A stretch of DNA of 64,000 nucleotides. Source: Plantactinospora sp. BC1. Its GTDB lineage: Bacteria > Actinomycetota > Actinomycetes > Mycobacteriales > Micromonosporaceae. Made by a program: the position numbers and the translations under genes. Each line of letters opens with the position of its first letter. Position 1 is the first letter of the stretch. The notes under the pieces are model-generated. The model was not told where the DNA came from. It worked only from the letters and a program-made list of their open reading frames with translations, and searched no databases. The stretch covers positions 2,046,001-2,110,000 of the forward strand of contig NZ_CP028158.1 of assembly GCF_003030345.1 (NCBI RefSeq), written 5' to 3'. Below, piece by piece: positions 1 through 8,606 of this stretch.

Positions 1-323
1 GAGGTGGTCTCGGCGACGAAACGATCGAGCGGCCCGGTCAGCCCCCACTCGTCGGCGGCCTCGGCGAAGTCGGCGAGCTGCCGGGCGCTGGGACGCAGCC
101 GGGCCGCGTCGTGGCCGAGTTGCACCGTACCGCCCGGCACCAGGGCGTAGCGGATGCCGTCGCGGTCGAAGAAGGCGACCCGGCCGGTCCGGCCGGCGTA
201 CCCGTGCGGGGCGGTGCCGGCGAGCCGGGCGTCGAGGCTCCGGGCGATGGCGGCGGCGGTCCGGTCGGCAGCCTCGTCGGAGAGATCCGACCAGGCGGAC
301 AGGGTGAGATCGGCATGCGACAC
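1..323 (-). CDS. Partial protein, possibly formylglycine-generating-enzyme (SUMF1)-like domain
   Basis: The reading frame opens at a GTG just downstream of the preceding gene's stop and runs off the left edge with no stop, so only about 107 N-terminal residues are visible. Residues around 58-71 read YALVPGGTVQLGHD. The LVPGG element followed by a glycine-rich turn is typical of the entry to SUMF1/EgtB-type (formylglycine-generating, sulfoxide-synthase) domains, but the diagnostic C-terminal part lies outside the window. It follows the cyclotransferase-like gene by only 7 bases on the same strand, so it is probably the last gene of the ABC-transporter operon. Family assignment is tentative; the coding call rests on frame coherence and third-position GC. 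Confidence 0.55.
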   Translation of the reverse strand, partial: MSHADLTLSAWSDLSDEAADRTAAAIARSLDARLAGTAPHGYAGRTGRVAFFDRDGIRYALVPGGTVQLGHDAARLRPSARQLADFAEAADEWGLTGPLDRFVAETT

Positions 324-330
324 CCGGGCA

Positions 331-1026
331 TTATGCCCGCAGCCGGTACTCCGCCCGGCCGTCGACGCCGGGGCAGCAGGTCAGCCGGCCGTCGACGCCG
401 GGGCGGCCGTTCAGGTAGCCGACGATCCGCTCGTCGGTCCAGCCGTGGCTGGCCCGCAGGCCACGGGCGACGGTGGCCAGGTACGCCGGGGCCGGCGGGT
501 TCGGCGGCACCTCCCCGGCCCGCCAGGGCGCGGTGAGGGTGAGCACCGGGTGCCCGTCGAGGATGCCGGCGCAGACCACCGTCTCGTACCGGCCCGGGCC
601 GGCACTGGCCCGACCGGCGGCGACGGCGGCGGCGATCAGGTCCAGCGGACCGCTCGGCAGCCGGTGCATCTCCTGCGCGGCGACGTCCGCGAACTGGTCG
701 GCGGAGAGCAGGTACGCCCGAGCGGCGACCACACCGGGCAGCCCCGGGTCGTAGAAGGCCATCCCACCGGACCAGGTCCGCGATTCGAGGGCGAAGTAGA
801 GACCGCCGGGAAGCAGCACCGGGCGGTCGTCCCGGGGCGGGCTGCCGTCCCGGCACCCGGGATGGTCACGCTGACCGCCCACCGGTCGGCCACCACCGAG
901 ATAGCAGCCGAACCGGTCGGCGTCCAGGTTCGACCCGTACGCCGCGTACCAGACCGGGTCGAGGCCGGTTACCGGGGCGCCGGGGCGGCGACTGAGCAGG
1001 ATCGGTTCGGGTACGGTCATCGCCAC
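331..1026 (-). CDS. Gamma-glutamylcyclotransferase-like (GGCT/AIG2 fold) protein
   Basis: A 231-residue cytoplasmic protein. Residues 27-34 (YAAYGSNL) carry the YGSN loop that binds the gamma-glutamyl group in the GGCT/AIG2 fold, and a FALESRTWSGGMAFYDP block follows around residues 77-93, with a Glu in the region of the usual catalytic acid. Members act on gamma-glutamyl amines or peptides, but many bacterial ones have no known substrate. The start is GTG one base after the stop of the upstream ATPase gene, so the two are almost certainly translationally coupled; an ATG two codons later is the alternative. Its place at the end of an ABC-importer operon suggests a role in processing the imported solute, which is inference only. 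Confidence 0.75.
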   Translation of the reverse strand: MAMTVPEPILLSRRPGAPVTGLDPVWYAAYGSNLDADRFGCYLGGGRPVGGQRDHPGCRDGSPPRDDRPVLLPGGLYFALESRTWSGGMAFYDPGLPGVVAARAYLLSADQFADVAAQEMHRLPSGPLDLIAAAVAAGRASAGPGRYETVVCAGILDGHPVLTLTAPWRAGEVPPNPPAPAYLATVARGLRASHGWTDERIVGYLNGRPGVDGRLTCCPGVDGRAEYRLRA

Positions 1027-1027
1027 G

Positions 1028-2158
1028 TCAGTCCCGGGTCAGCAGGTAGGCCCGGTCCGGGTCGATCCGCACGTTGACGCTGGTGCCCTCGGCGAGAGCC
1101 TCCCGGGGATCGGCGCCGGGATCGGTCACGGTCAGCGTGCCGCTGGTGGTCTCGATCTCGTAGTCCACGGCCGGTCCGTGGAACGTCGAACGGAGCACCG
1201 CGCCGATGCCGGTCCCGCCGTCGGTGACCGGCGCCAGTGTCATGGTCTCCGGCCGGGCCATCAGATAGGTGTCGTCGCCGTTCGCCGACACCTGGGGGTG
1301 GGCCGCCACGGTCAGCCGCTGCCCGAGGGCGTGCACCACGGCCCGGCCGTCGCCGACCCGCTCCGGCAGCACCTCGACGAAGTTGGCCCGCCCGATGAAG
1401 TCCGCGACGAAGACGCTGGCCGGGCGCAGGTAGATCTCTCCCGGCACGGCCACCTGCTCGACCCGTCCCCGGTTCATCACCACGATCCGGTCCGACATGC
1501 TCATCGCCTCGTCCTGGTCGTGCGTGACGTAGATGCTGGTGATCCCGAACATCCGCTGGATGCGCCGGATCTCCGCGCGCATCGAACCCCGCAGCTTGGC
1601 ATCCAGATTGGACAGCGGCTCGTCGAAGAGCAGCACCTTCGGCTGCACGACCAGGGCCCGGGCCAGGGCGACCCGCTGCTGTTGACCGCCGGAGAGTTCG
1701 TGCGGGCTCCGGTCCTCCAGACCGACCAGATTCATGCTGGTCAGCGCCATCCGCATGCTGGTGGCGACCTCCTCGCGGCCACGTCGCCGCAGCCTGAGCC
1801 CGTACGCGATGTTCTCGCCGACCGTGAGGTGCGGAAAGAGGGCGTAGCTCTGGAAGACCATCGCCATCGGACGCCGCTGGGGTGGCATCGAGTCGATCAC
1901 CCTGTCGTCGAGCCGGATCTGTCCACTGGTGGCGTCCTCGAAGCCGGCGACCATCCGCAGCGTGGTGGTCTTGCCGCACCCGGACGGCCCGAGCAGCGTG
2001 ATGAACTCGCCCGGCGCGACGTCGAGGTCGACGGCCTCGACGGCGGTGACCGGGCCGGTACGGCTGGCGAACGTCTTGGTCAACGCCTCCAGGCGCAGCC
2101 GTCCGGTGCCGGCAGCGGCGGACGCGGCGACGGCCAGGTCGGGCAGCACTGTGCTCAT
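1028..2158 (-). CDS. ABC transporter ATP-binding protein, FbpC/PotA type
   Basis: A 376-residue ATPase of an ABC importer. Walker A is GPSGCGKTT (residues 57-65). The signature LSGGQQQRVALARAL, Walker B VLLFDEPLSNLD and the switch-histidine block YVTHDQDEAMS all follow intact. The C-terminal ~130 residues look like the regulatory TOBE domain of the Fe(III)/spermidine/sulfate (MalK-like) group. The ATG overlaps the stop of the permease gene by four bases (ATGA), which fixes the start; any longer open frame upstream is the permease gene read out of frame. It energises the two-domain permease encoded upstream. Transport class is clear; substrate is not. Confidence 0.93.
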   Translation of the reverse strand: MSTVLPDLAVAASAAAGTGRLRLEALTKTFASRTGPVTAVEAVDLDVAPGEFITLLGPSGCGKTTTLRMVAGFEDATSGQIRLDDRVIDSMPPQRRPMAMVFQSYALFPHLTVGENIAYGLRLRRRGREEVATSMRMALTSMNLVGLEDRSPHELSGGQQQRVALARALVVQPKVLLFDEPLSNLDAKLRGSMRAEIRRIQRMFGITSIYVTHDQDEAMSMSDRIVVMNRGRVEQVAVPGEIYLRPASVFVADFIGRANFVEVLPERVGDGRAVVHALGQRLTVAAHPQVSANGDDTYLMARPETMTLAPVTDGGTGIGAVLRSTFHGPAVDYEIETTSGTLTVTDPGADPREALAEGTSVNVRIDPDRAYLLTRD

Positions 2159-3909
2159 CGTTTCGGCCTTTCGGTGTCGGTGGCGACGCGGTTCAGGTTG
2201 GCCCCCGCGCCGACGACGAGACGGATGAGCGCGAAGGCCGCCAGCACGATGGCGGTCAGCACGGTGCAGTAGGCGAAGGCCACCCCGTACCGGCCGGCGC
2301 TGGCGGCGCTCAGCACCTGGGAGGTGATGATCTTCGTCTCCGGCGTGACCAGCAGGACGATCGTCGAGATCGAGGTCATGCTGCGGGCGAAGCTGTAGCT
2401 CAGGCCGGTCAGCAGCGCCGGCCGGATCAGCGGCAGGGTGACCCGTCGGAAGGTGTGCAGCGGGCCCGCTCCGAGGTCCGTCGAGGCCTGCTCGATCTGC
2501 GGGTGGATCTGGGTCAGGGCGGCGACCGCGGTGCGTTGGCCGGCGGGGAGGCTCCGGATGACGTACGCGACGACGATCGCCGCCGCCCCACCGGCGATGG
2601 CGCTGCCGCCGACCAGGCTGGGAAAGACCTGGATCGGGCCGAGCCACCGCTCCGGCCGGTACGCGAGCACGAAACCGATGCCCAACACCGTCCCCGGCAC
2701 GGCGACCCCGAGCGTGCCGGCGAAGTCCAGCAACCCGGCGGCCCGGTGCAGGTGCCGGACCACGAGCCAGGAGATGACCAGCCCGAAGAACGCCGCGACC
2801 GGGGTGGCGAGAGCCGCGAACACGACCGTGTCGCGCACGGCTTCCTGCCCCACCCCGGCGACCACCTCCCGCAGATATTCCAGGGTCACCGTGTTGTCCA
2901 CCCCGAACACCCGGGTCACCGAACCGAGCAGCACCGTGCCGTAGACGCTGACGACGAGCGCCGCGGCCAGCAGCGCGAGCCCGAAGATCGGCCACCGTAC
3001 CCAGTTGTCGATCAGGTGCACGCTGCCCGAGGGCCGCCCGGTGATGGTGGTCCGGACCTTGCGGTTCAGCCAGTACCGCTGCGCGACGTACAACCCGAGC
3101 GCGGGCACGAGCAGGATCACGCAGTAGACGGCGGCGCTGGTGGTGTCGTACTCGCCGGTGACCGCCAGGTAGGCCCGGCTGGCCAGCACCGTGTGGTCGC
3201 CGCCGAGTACGAGCGGGTTGGCCAGGTCGGCGATCGCCTCCACGAAGAGCAGCAGGAACGGCGCCACCAGCCCCGGCGCCAGCAGCGGCAGGACGACGGT
3301 GCGCAGGGTCCGCCACCGGCTGGCCCCGAGGTTCATCGCGGCCTCCTCCAGCGCCGGGTCCAACCCGCGGAGCATGCCGAGCAGGCCGAGGTACGCCACC
3401 GGGAAGAGCGACAGGGAGAGCACGAAGACCAGACCGTCGAGCCCGTAGATGTCGTACTCCAGGCCGAGGAGGCCGTTGCTGATCACGCCCCGCCGCCCGT
3501 AGAGCACGACGGTGGCGGTGGCGACCGCGAACGGCGGGCTGACGATCGGCACCAGCGCCACCACGTGCAGGATCCGTTTGCCCGGTACGGCGAGGCGGGT
3601 CTGGACGAAGGCGAAGAGGAAGCCGAGCGCCGTCCCGAAGAACCCGACCAGCACGCCCAGCACCAGCGTGTTGCGCAGGATCGCCAGGTCGACCGGGGAG
3701 CTGAGGAAGCGTGCGTAGCGCGGCAGCGCCTCCGGGCCGAACGCCGCCGCGAGGACGGCGACGAGCGGGACGACGCTGCCGATCGTCACCAGCCCGACGC
3801 AGGCGACGAGGAGCAGTCGGATGCCGAGGTCGAGCCGCCGCCGGCGCCGACGGCGCGGTGGCGCCGCCGGGCCGGGGGCCAGCTCCGGAACGTGGATCAT
3901 GGTGGTCAT
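2155..3909 (-). CDS. ABC transporter permease, fused two-domain FbpB/AfuB type
   Basis: A 584-residue membrane protein made of two binding-protein-dependent permease halves in one chain, as in FbpB, AfuB and ThiP. About twelve hydrophobic segments are visible. Each half carries an EAA loop that docks on the ATPase: EEAAMNLGASRWRTLRTVV near residue 190 and EQASTDLGAGPLHTFRRVT near residue 490. The N-terminus has an Arg-rich cytoplasmic stretch (RRRRRRRLDLG) before the first membrane span. It overlaps the binding-protein gene upstream and the ATPase gene downstream by four bases each, so all three are one transcription unit. The fused layout fits ferric iron, thiamine, 2-aminoethylphosphonate or sugar-phosphate importers. 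Confidence 0.93.
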   Translation of the reverse strand: MTTMIHVPELAPGPAAPPRRRRRRRLDLGIRLLLVACVGLVTIGSVVPLVAVLAAAFGPEALPRYARFLSSPVDLAILRNTLVLGVLVGFFGTALGFLFAFVQTRLAVPGKRILHVVALVPIVSPPFAVATATVVLYGRRGVISNGLLGLEYDIYGLDGLVFVLSLSLFPVAYLGLLGMLRGLDPALEEAAMNLGASRWRTLRTVVLPLLAPGLVAPFLLLFVEAIADLANPLVLGGDHTVLASRAYLAVTGEYDTTSAAVYCVILLVPALGLYVAQRYWLNRKVRTTITGRPSGSVHLIDNWVRWPIFGLALLAAALVVSVYGTVLLGSVTRVFGVDNTVTLEYLREVVAGVGQEAVRDTVVFAALATPVAAFFGLVISWLVVRHLHRAAGLLDFAGTLGVAVPGTVLGIGFVLAYRPERWLGPIQVFPSLVGGSAIAGGAAAIVVAYVIRSLPAGQRTAVAALTQIHPQIEQASTDLGAGPLHTFRRVTLPLIRPALLTGLSYSFARSMTSISTIVLLVTPETKIITSQVLSAASAGRYGVAFAYCTVLTAIVLAAFALIRLVVGAGANLNRVATDTERPKR

Positions 3910-4967
3910 GACTTCGGCGCCCGGGCCACTTCGGCGTCGAAGCGCCGGTTCAGCGCGGTCTTCGCCGCCCCCGCCGCGACCGCGTCGTAGTCGACCAGCT
4001 TGATCGTGCGCAGGTCCACGACCTTGTCCGAGACCTTCGCGCCCGGGTTGGTCGGGAACTGGTACGACCGCACCGTCGGCCCGATCTCCTGTGCCTCGAC
4101 GGTCAGCGCCCAGTCGATGAACTTCCGGCCGCTGTCAGGGTTCCTGGCGCCGCTGACCAGCGCCACCCCGCCGGTCTCGTAGCCGGTTCCCTCTTCCGGG
4201 AAGGAGACCACCAGGTCGGGGAAGCCCGCCTCCCTGGCCGCCACACAGTCGTGGGAGAAGATGACCCCGACCGCCACCTCGCCCCGGGCCGTCATCTGGG
4301 CGGGTGCCGCACCGGACTTGGTGTACTGCAACACGTTCGGGTGCAGCCGGCGCATGTACTCCAGCGCCCTGCCCTGGTCGCCGCCGGCGAGCAGCACCTG
4401 GGTCCAGAGCGCCGTGTAGGCGGTGCCCGAGGTGGACGGATGGGCGATACCGATGTCCCGGGCGAGTTTCGGGTCGAGCAGGTCGGCCCAGGAGTCCGGC
4501 ACCTCGACTCCGGCCTCCGCCAACAGCTCCGGGTTGCCGCAGAACCCGAGCGCTCCGACGTAGACACCGGTCCAGAGCCCGGACGTGTCCCGGTATCTGG
4601 CCGGGATCGCGTCGGCGTTCGGCGAGACGTACGCCTCCAGCATCCCCTCGGCGGCGCCGGCCGCGTAGCCGTCGGCCGGGCCGCCGTACCAGACGTCGAA
4701 CTCCGCGTTGCCCCTACCGGCCTTGATCCGGGCCAGCGCCTCGCCGCTGGAGAGTCGGACGAAGTCGGCCCGGAGCCCGGTCGTCGCGCTGAACCGGGCC
4801 GTGGTCGCCGCGCACCACTCCTCCGTCCCGCCGCACACGACGTGCACGACGCCACCGTCGGTCGTACCACCGGAGCCGTTGCCCGGCTCCCGGGCGCAGC
4901 CGGCGGCCAGTACGAGGACCGCCGCGCACCCCAGCCAGCTCACGCCGCGCCGAAATCGACTCGTCAT
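3906..4967 (-). CDS. Extracellular solute-binding lipoprotein, FbpA/AfuA/FutA family
   Basis: A 353-residue lipoprotein: signal peptide with lipobox LAAGC (Cys about residue 24), then a class-II periplasmic-binding fold. Family-typical blocks are FVRLSSGEALARIKAG, STSGTAYTALWTQ, LQYTKSGAAPAQ and EEGTGYETGG. This branch is usually annotated iron(III)-binding, but it also contains 2-aminoethylphosphonate and hexose-phosphate (AfuA) binders, so iron should not be assumed. No IdeR-type box lies upstream. A PhoB/OmpR-type regulator and its kinase are encoded immediately upstream on the same strand, with three GTTACC/GTCACC-like hexamers between them. First gene of the importer operon; the next gene overlaps it by four bases. 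Confidence 0.9.
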   Translation of the reverse strand: MTSRFRRGVSWLGCAAVLVLAAGCAREPGNGSGGTTDGGVVHVVCGGTEEWCAATTARFSATTGLRADFVRLSSGEALARIKAGRGNAEFDVWYGGPADGYAAGAAEGMLEAYVSPNADAIPARYRDTSGLWTGVYVGALGFCGNPELLAEAGVEVPDSWADLLDPKLARDIGIAHPSTSGTAYTALWTQVLLAGGDQGRALEYMRRLHPNVLQYTKSGAAPAQMTARGEVAVGVIFSHDCVAAREAGFPDLVVSFPEEGTGYETGGVALVSGARNPDSGRKFIDWALTVEAQEIGPTVRSYQFPTNPGAKVSDKVVDLRTIKLVDYDAVAAGAAKTALNRRFDAEVARAPKS

Positions 4968-5032
4968 CGAAGCCCGACCTCCCAGGTTGTCGCAGTGTTG
5001 CGGCCAGGTTAGGTGCGGATGACGACGGCTCC

Positions 5033-5071
5033 GGTAACACGTTCGTGAGCCCTGGTGACACCGCTGTCACC
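5033..5071 (-). promoter_or_regulatory. Candidate response-regulator direct repeats plus an inverted repeat upstream of the importer operon
   Basis: On the minus strand, hexamers GTCACC, CTCACG and GTTACC recur at 10-11 base intervals (plus-strand 5054, 5044 and 5033), the spacing expected for tandem binding by PhoB/PhoP-family regulators. The outermost unit is also half of a perfect 7-base inverted repeat (GGTGACA, 4-base loop CCGC, TGTCACC; 5054-5071) that overlaps the stop codon of the response regulator gene. The hairpin could instead be a terminator or attenuator between the two-component genes and the importer. The two readings cannot be separated by eye. Confidence 0.4.
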
Positions 5072-5807
5072 CGGCTCCGCCCTCGGGGGCGTCGCCGAGG
5101 GAGTCCGGCATCAGATAGCCGACACCGCGCAGGGTACGGATGTATCCCGCTCCGTCCGGGGTCGCCGCCAACCGGGAGCGCAACCGGTAGACGGTGGACT
5201 TGACCACGTCCCGGCCGCCGATCAGGTCGGTCGTCCCCCACACCTCGCGGAGCAGGTCCTGCCACGACTGCGGGGTGCCGCGGCGGGCCGCGAGGTGGGC
5301 GAGCAGCTTGAACTCGGTGTACGGCAGGTTGAGCTGACGACCGGCGAGCACGACGGTCCGGTTGGTCAGGTCGATCACCAGCTTGTCGACCCGGATCGCG
5401 GAGCCGGTGTCGCGACGCCGGCGCACCAGCGCCTGGGCCCGCAGCGCCACCTCGCGGGGGTGGAACGGCTTCGTCACGTAGTCGTCGGCCCCGTGTTCCA
5501 GGCCGGCGATCACATCGTCCTGTTGGGACAGGGCGGTGAGCAGCATGATCGGGACCTCGGAGCGGGCGCGGATCCGCTGGCAGAGGCTCAACCCGTCCAT
5601 GGTCGGCATGAGCACGTCCAGGACGACCAGGTCGATCGGTCGGGTCCGCAGCAGGTGCAGCGCGGTCGCGCCGTCGTGCGCGACGAGCACGGAGAACCCC
5701 TGGGTCTCCAGGGCGAACTCGACGATCACCGTCATCTGCGGTTCGTCGTCGACGACCAGGGCCGTCGGACCGGAACGATCGGAGCGGGCCTCGACCGGAC
5801 CGGTCAC
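5067..5807 (-). CDS. OmpR/PhoB-family response regulator
   Basis: A 246-residue two-component regulator. The receiver domain has the acidic pair at residues 20-21, phospho-acceptor Asp64 in VVLDVLMP, Thr91 and Lys113 (YVTKPFHP), so it should be phosphorylatable. The C-terminal winged helix (about 135-235) has the OmpR-type transactivation and recognition segments, with LNLPYTEFKLLAHLA at its start and a wing ending in RTLRGVGYLM. Its gene start overlaps the 3' end of the kinase gene by four bases. It lies directly upstream of, and in the same orientation as, the FbpA/AfuA-type importer, which it very likely controls. Confidence 0.95.
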   Translation of the reverse strand: MTGPVEARSDRSGPTALVVDDEPQMTVIVEFALETQGFSVLVAHDGATALHLLRTRPIDLVVLDVLMPTMDGLSLCQRIRARSEVPIMLLTALSQQDDVIAGLEHGADDYVTKPFHPREVALRAQALVRRRRDTGSAIRVDKLVIDLTNRTVVLAGRQLNLPYTEFKLLAHLAARRGTPQSWQDLLREVWGTTDLIGGRDVVKSTVYRLRSRLAATPDGAGYIRTLRGVGYLMPDSLGDAPEGGAG

Positions 5808-6628
5808 GATCCGGTACCGGCCGGCGCGGTGCGGGGCAGGGTGAAGAGGAACGTGGTTCCCCGCTGCGACGCGGTGTGCACCATGATCTCGCCTCCGTGT
5901 AGCTCCACTATCGTCTTGGTGATGACCAGGCCGAGTCCGGTCCCGTCGGCCAGCGGTCGCCCGGTGGCGAACCGGTGGAACAGCCGGTGCCGCTCCTCCC
6001 GGCTCATCCCGGCCCCGTCGTCGGTCACGTAGACGGCGAGCCCGGTGTCGATCGCTGTCACCCTGACGTCGATGCTGCCACCGGTGGTGGTGAACCGGCT
6101 GGCGTTGGAGAGCAGATTGGTGATGGCCTGGGCCAGCAGCATCGGATCGGCCTCGATCCTCGGCGTCACCTGCGGGGCGTCCAGACTGATCCGCTGTTGC
6201 CGCTGCGCGCAGAGTGGACGCATCGCGGTGACGACGTCCCGGGCGACCACCGAAAGGTCCACCCGTTCCAGTTTCGGGACGAAGAGCCCCGCCTCGATCT
6301 TCGCCTGGATCAGCAGGCTCTCACAGAGCCCGATCACCTGGGTGGACTGGTGGTCGAGCACCTGGAGCAGCCGGCCCTGCGCCGGGGTCAGCGGACCCGG
6401 CATCCCCTCCCGGAGCAGGTCCACCGCCCCTTTGATCATGCTGAGCGGGGTGCGCAGTTCGTGGCTGAGCGAGGTCACCTGGTCGGCCCGCCGCTGCACC
6501 GAATGCTCCAGCTCGACGAGTTCGGCCCGGAGCCTGGCCCGGATGTGACGGCCGCGCAGCGCCGTCAGAATCGCGCCGGTGAACGCACCGGCCAGCAGCG
6601 CGAGCGCCACGAGCCACATCGATCCCAC
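5804..6628 (-). CDS. Membrane-anchored sensor histidine kinase
   Basis: A 274-residue kinase with a single N-terminal membrane span (about residues 5-24), essentially no extracellular loop, then a HisKA dimerisation helix with phospho-acceptor His56 in SHELRTPL and a complete HATPase domain: N box LLSNASRF, G1 DDGAGMS, G2 GTGLGLVI. With no obvious external sensor domain it may sense through its membrane span or a partner such as the neighbouring binding protein. The first start is GTG; an ATG three codons later (6619) is preceded by a better purine-rich stretch and may be the true start. Partner of the downstream response regulator. Confidence 0.92.
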   Translation of the reverse strand: MGSMWLVALALLAGAFTGAILTALRGRHIRARLRAELVELEHSVQRRADQVTSLSHELRTPLSMIKGAVDLLREGMPGPLTPAQGRLLQVLDHQSTQVIGLCESLLIQAKIEAGLFVPKLERVDLSVVARDVVTAMRPLCAQRQQRISLDAPQVTPRIEADPMLLAQAITNLLSNASRFTTTGGSIDVRVTAIDTGLAVYVTDDGAGMSREERHRLFHRFATGRPLADGTGLGLVITKTIVELHGGEIMVHTASQRGTTFLFTLPRTAPAGTGS

Positions 6629-6783
6629 CCGTCGGCCGGGTCCGGGTCACTCCGGCGAATGCACGCCGGGGCGCCTGCCCTTCGCCGCCGCCATCGGGTG
6701 GGGCGTGCGACGGAGGACGTCCTGAAGCTTGTCGACGTCGCCGATCGTACGCGGGTCAGCGGGATCCGCGACCTCCGGAGAGC

Positions 6784-6830
6784 GCGCTGCCCAGGCGACC
6801 CGCCAAACCGCGAGCGCGCCTGGGCAGCGC
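6784..6830 (-). terminator. Stem-loop terminator after the siderophore operon
   Basis: A perfect 14-base inverted repeat (GCGCTGCCCAGGCG at 6784-6797 and its complement at 6817-6830) encloses a 19-base loop. It lies 28 bases past the last stop codon of the siderophore-uptake operon and before the kinase gene. There is no T-tract, as usual in actinomycetes. Confidence 0.75.
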
Positions 6831-6858
6831 CGGTACCGGCCGGGCGGCCAGCTTCGGG

Positions 6859-7809
6859 TCAGGCGGCCGGAATGTACTTCTCCAGGTCGTCGAGGATCTT
6901 TCCGGCTGCGGTGACACCGATCCCGGTCATCCAGGTCTCGTCGGCGACCACGTACGCCCTGCCGGCCCTGACCGCCGGGAGGTTCTTCCAGAGGCTGCCG
7001 CCGGTCACCCTCGCCTGCTCGGCGGCGGCCTTCTCGCCGAACGCGGTGACGAAGATGATGTCCCCGTCGACCTCGGAGATCCGTTCCGGGCTCACCTTGT
7101 CGAACCGCTTGTCCTCCTTGTTCGCCAGCAGTTGCCGCTCCGGCCGGCCCAGCCCGACGTCACCGAGGACGAGGCCGGAGAAGGACTCGGGGCCGTACAC
7201 CCGGATCTCGGTGGGCCGGAAACGGACGATCGAGATCTTCCGGGCGGCGGCGTCGCCGAGCTCGGCACCGAGGTCCTTGGCCCGCTTCTCGTACGCGGCC
7301 AGCAGGTCCTTCGCCTCCTGCTCCTTGCCGAGCGCCTGCCCGTCGAGGAGGAAGTTCTCCTTCCAGCTGATGCCGACCCGCTCGGTGAAGACGGTCGGGG
7401 CGATCGCGGTGAGTTCGTCGTAGAACTTCTCCTGCCGGAACTTGCTGCCGAGGATCAGGTCCGGCTGGAGCGCGGTGATCGCCTCCAGGTCCGGCTCGGT
7501 GAGCAGGCCGACCTGCTTGATCCCGGCGACCTTCTCCGCACCGAAGTACGACGGCCAGCCGGCCACCTCGCCGGCCTGGGCGGCGCCGACGGGCACCACC
7601 CCGAGGGAGAGGGCGGTGTCGATCTTGTCGGAGTCGAGTACGACGACCCGCTTCGGCTGCGCCGGCACCTCCGTACTGCCCATCGCGTGGGTGACGGTCC
7701 GGGTCTGCGCCCCGGCCTCCGCACCGACCACCGGATCGCTGCTGGTGCAGCCGGCCAGACCGGCGCCGAGAGCGGCGACGGTGAGCAGGGTCATGACTGT
7801 GCGGCGCAT
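6859..7809 (-). CDS. Siderophore-binding lipoprotein (FecB/FhuD-type, class III)
   Basis: A 316-residue lipoprotein with signal peptide and lipobox LAGC (Cys21), followed by the two-lobe class III fold used for ferric siderophores. Characteristic segments are PKRVVVLDSDKIDTALSLGVVPVG near residue 50, DLEAITALQPDLILGS near 105 and the C-terminal LPAVRAGRAYVVADETW. The ATG at 7809 is chosen because GGAGAAAGG sits a few bases upstream and the hydrophobic signal starts there; the longer open frame upstream lies inside the ATPase gene. It is the last gene of the iron-box-controlled operon, overlapping the ATPase gene by 19 bases. It captures a ferric siderophore outside the cell for the permease pair; which siderophore cannot be told. 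Confidence 0.93.
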   Translation of the reverse strand: MRRTVMTLLTVAALGAGLAGCTSSDPVVGAEAGAQTRTVTHAMGSTEVPAQPKRVVVLDSDKIDTALSLGVVPVGAAQAGEVAGWPSYFGAEKVAGIKQVGLLTEPDLEAITALQPDLILGSKFRQEKFYDELTAIAPTVFTERVGISWKENFLLDGQALGKEQEAKDLLAAYEKRAKDLGAELGDAAARKISIVRFRPTEIRVYGPESFSGLVLGDVGLGRPERQLLANKEDKRFDKVSPERISEVDGDIIFVTAFGEKAAAEQARVTGGSLWKNLPAVRAGRAYVVADETWMTGIGVTAAGKILDDLEKYIPAA

Positions 7810-8606
7810 GAGGAACCTTTCTCCAGGGACAGCGTGCCCAGGGCCGGGACGACCAGTGGCGCCCCGGTCACCGGGCAGGGCACGACGACACAGTCGAGCC
7901 CGAAGACGTCGCGGACCAGCTCCGCGGTGAGAATCTGCCGGGGCGGCCCGGCGGCGACCACCGCGCCGTCCCGCATCGCGACCAGGTGGTCGGCGTACCG
8001 GGCGGCCTGGTTGAGGTCGTGCAGGACGGCGACGACGGTACGGCCGCGCTCGGTACGCAGCCGGTGCAGCAGGTCCAGCACCTCCACCTGGTGGGCCAGG
8101 TCGAGGAAGGTGGTCGGCTCGTCGAGCAGCAGCGCCTCGGTGTCCTGGGCCAGCGTCATGGCGATCCAGACCCGCTGCCGTTGCCCGCCGGAGAGGGTGT
8201 CGACGGGGCGCTCGGCCAGCGCGGCGACGTCGGCCAGCACCATCGCCTCGCGGACCGCCACCTCGTCCTCCGGGGACCACTGCCGCCACCACCGCTGGTA
8301 CGGCTGCCGCCCCCGGCCGACCAGGTCGGCCACGGTCACCCCCTCCGGCACCAGCGGGCTCTGCGGCAGTACGCCCAGCCGGCGGGCGACCGCCCGGGTC
8401 GGCAGGTCCCGGATCGCCTCCCCGTCGAGCAGTACGGCGCCCCGGCGCGGGGTGAGCAGCCGGGCCATGGTCCGCAACAGGGTCGACTTGCCGCAGGCGT
8501 TCGGTCCGACGATGACGGTGAACGCGTCGGAGGGCAGTTCCAGGTCGAGGCCGTCGATGACGGTCCGGTCCTCGTACCCGACCGTGAGATCGCGCGTGGA
8601 GAGCAT
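7791..8606 (-). CDS. ABC transporter ATP-binding protein, FecE/FepC type
   Basis: A 271-residue ATPase for ferric-siderophore import. Walker A is GPNACGKST (residues 34-42), signature LSGGQRQRVWIAM, Walker B ALLLDEPTTFLD and switch histidine VLHDLNQA, the pattern of the FecE/FepC/FhuC group. The ATG follows the stop of the permease gene with no gap, and its 3' end overlaps the binding-protein gene by 19 bases, so expression is tightly coupled across the operon. Confidence 0.95.
   Translation of the reverse strand: MLSTRDLTVGYEDRTVIDGLDLELPSDAFTVIVGPNACGKSTLLRTMARLLTPRRGAVLLDGEAIRDLPTRAVARRLGVLPQSPLVPEGVTVADLVGRGRQPYQRWWRQWSPEDEVAVREAMVLADVAALAERPVDTLSGGQRQRVWIAMTLAQDTEALLLDEPTTFLDLAHQVEVLDLLHRLRTERGRTVVAVLHDLNQAARYADHLVAMRDGAVVAAGPPRQILTAELVRDVFGLDCVVVPCPVTGAPLVVPALGTLSLEKGSSCAAQS

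Noticed and set aside
1028-3316. A 762-codon minus-strand frame ending in the ATPase
   Set aside because: The ATPase starts at the ATG at 2158; the N-terminal half is the permease gene read in another frame.
2455-3990. Long plus-strand open frames opposite the ABC permease and similar ones opposite ureC, AfsR-like and GH genes
   Set aside because: They are Arg/His/Gln/Pro-rich antisense translations, a usual artefact of high-GC genes.
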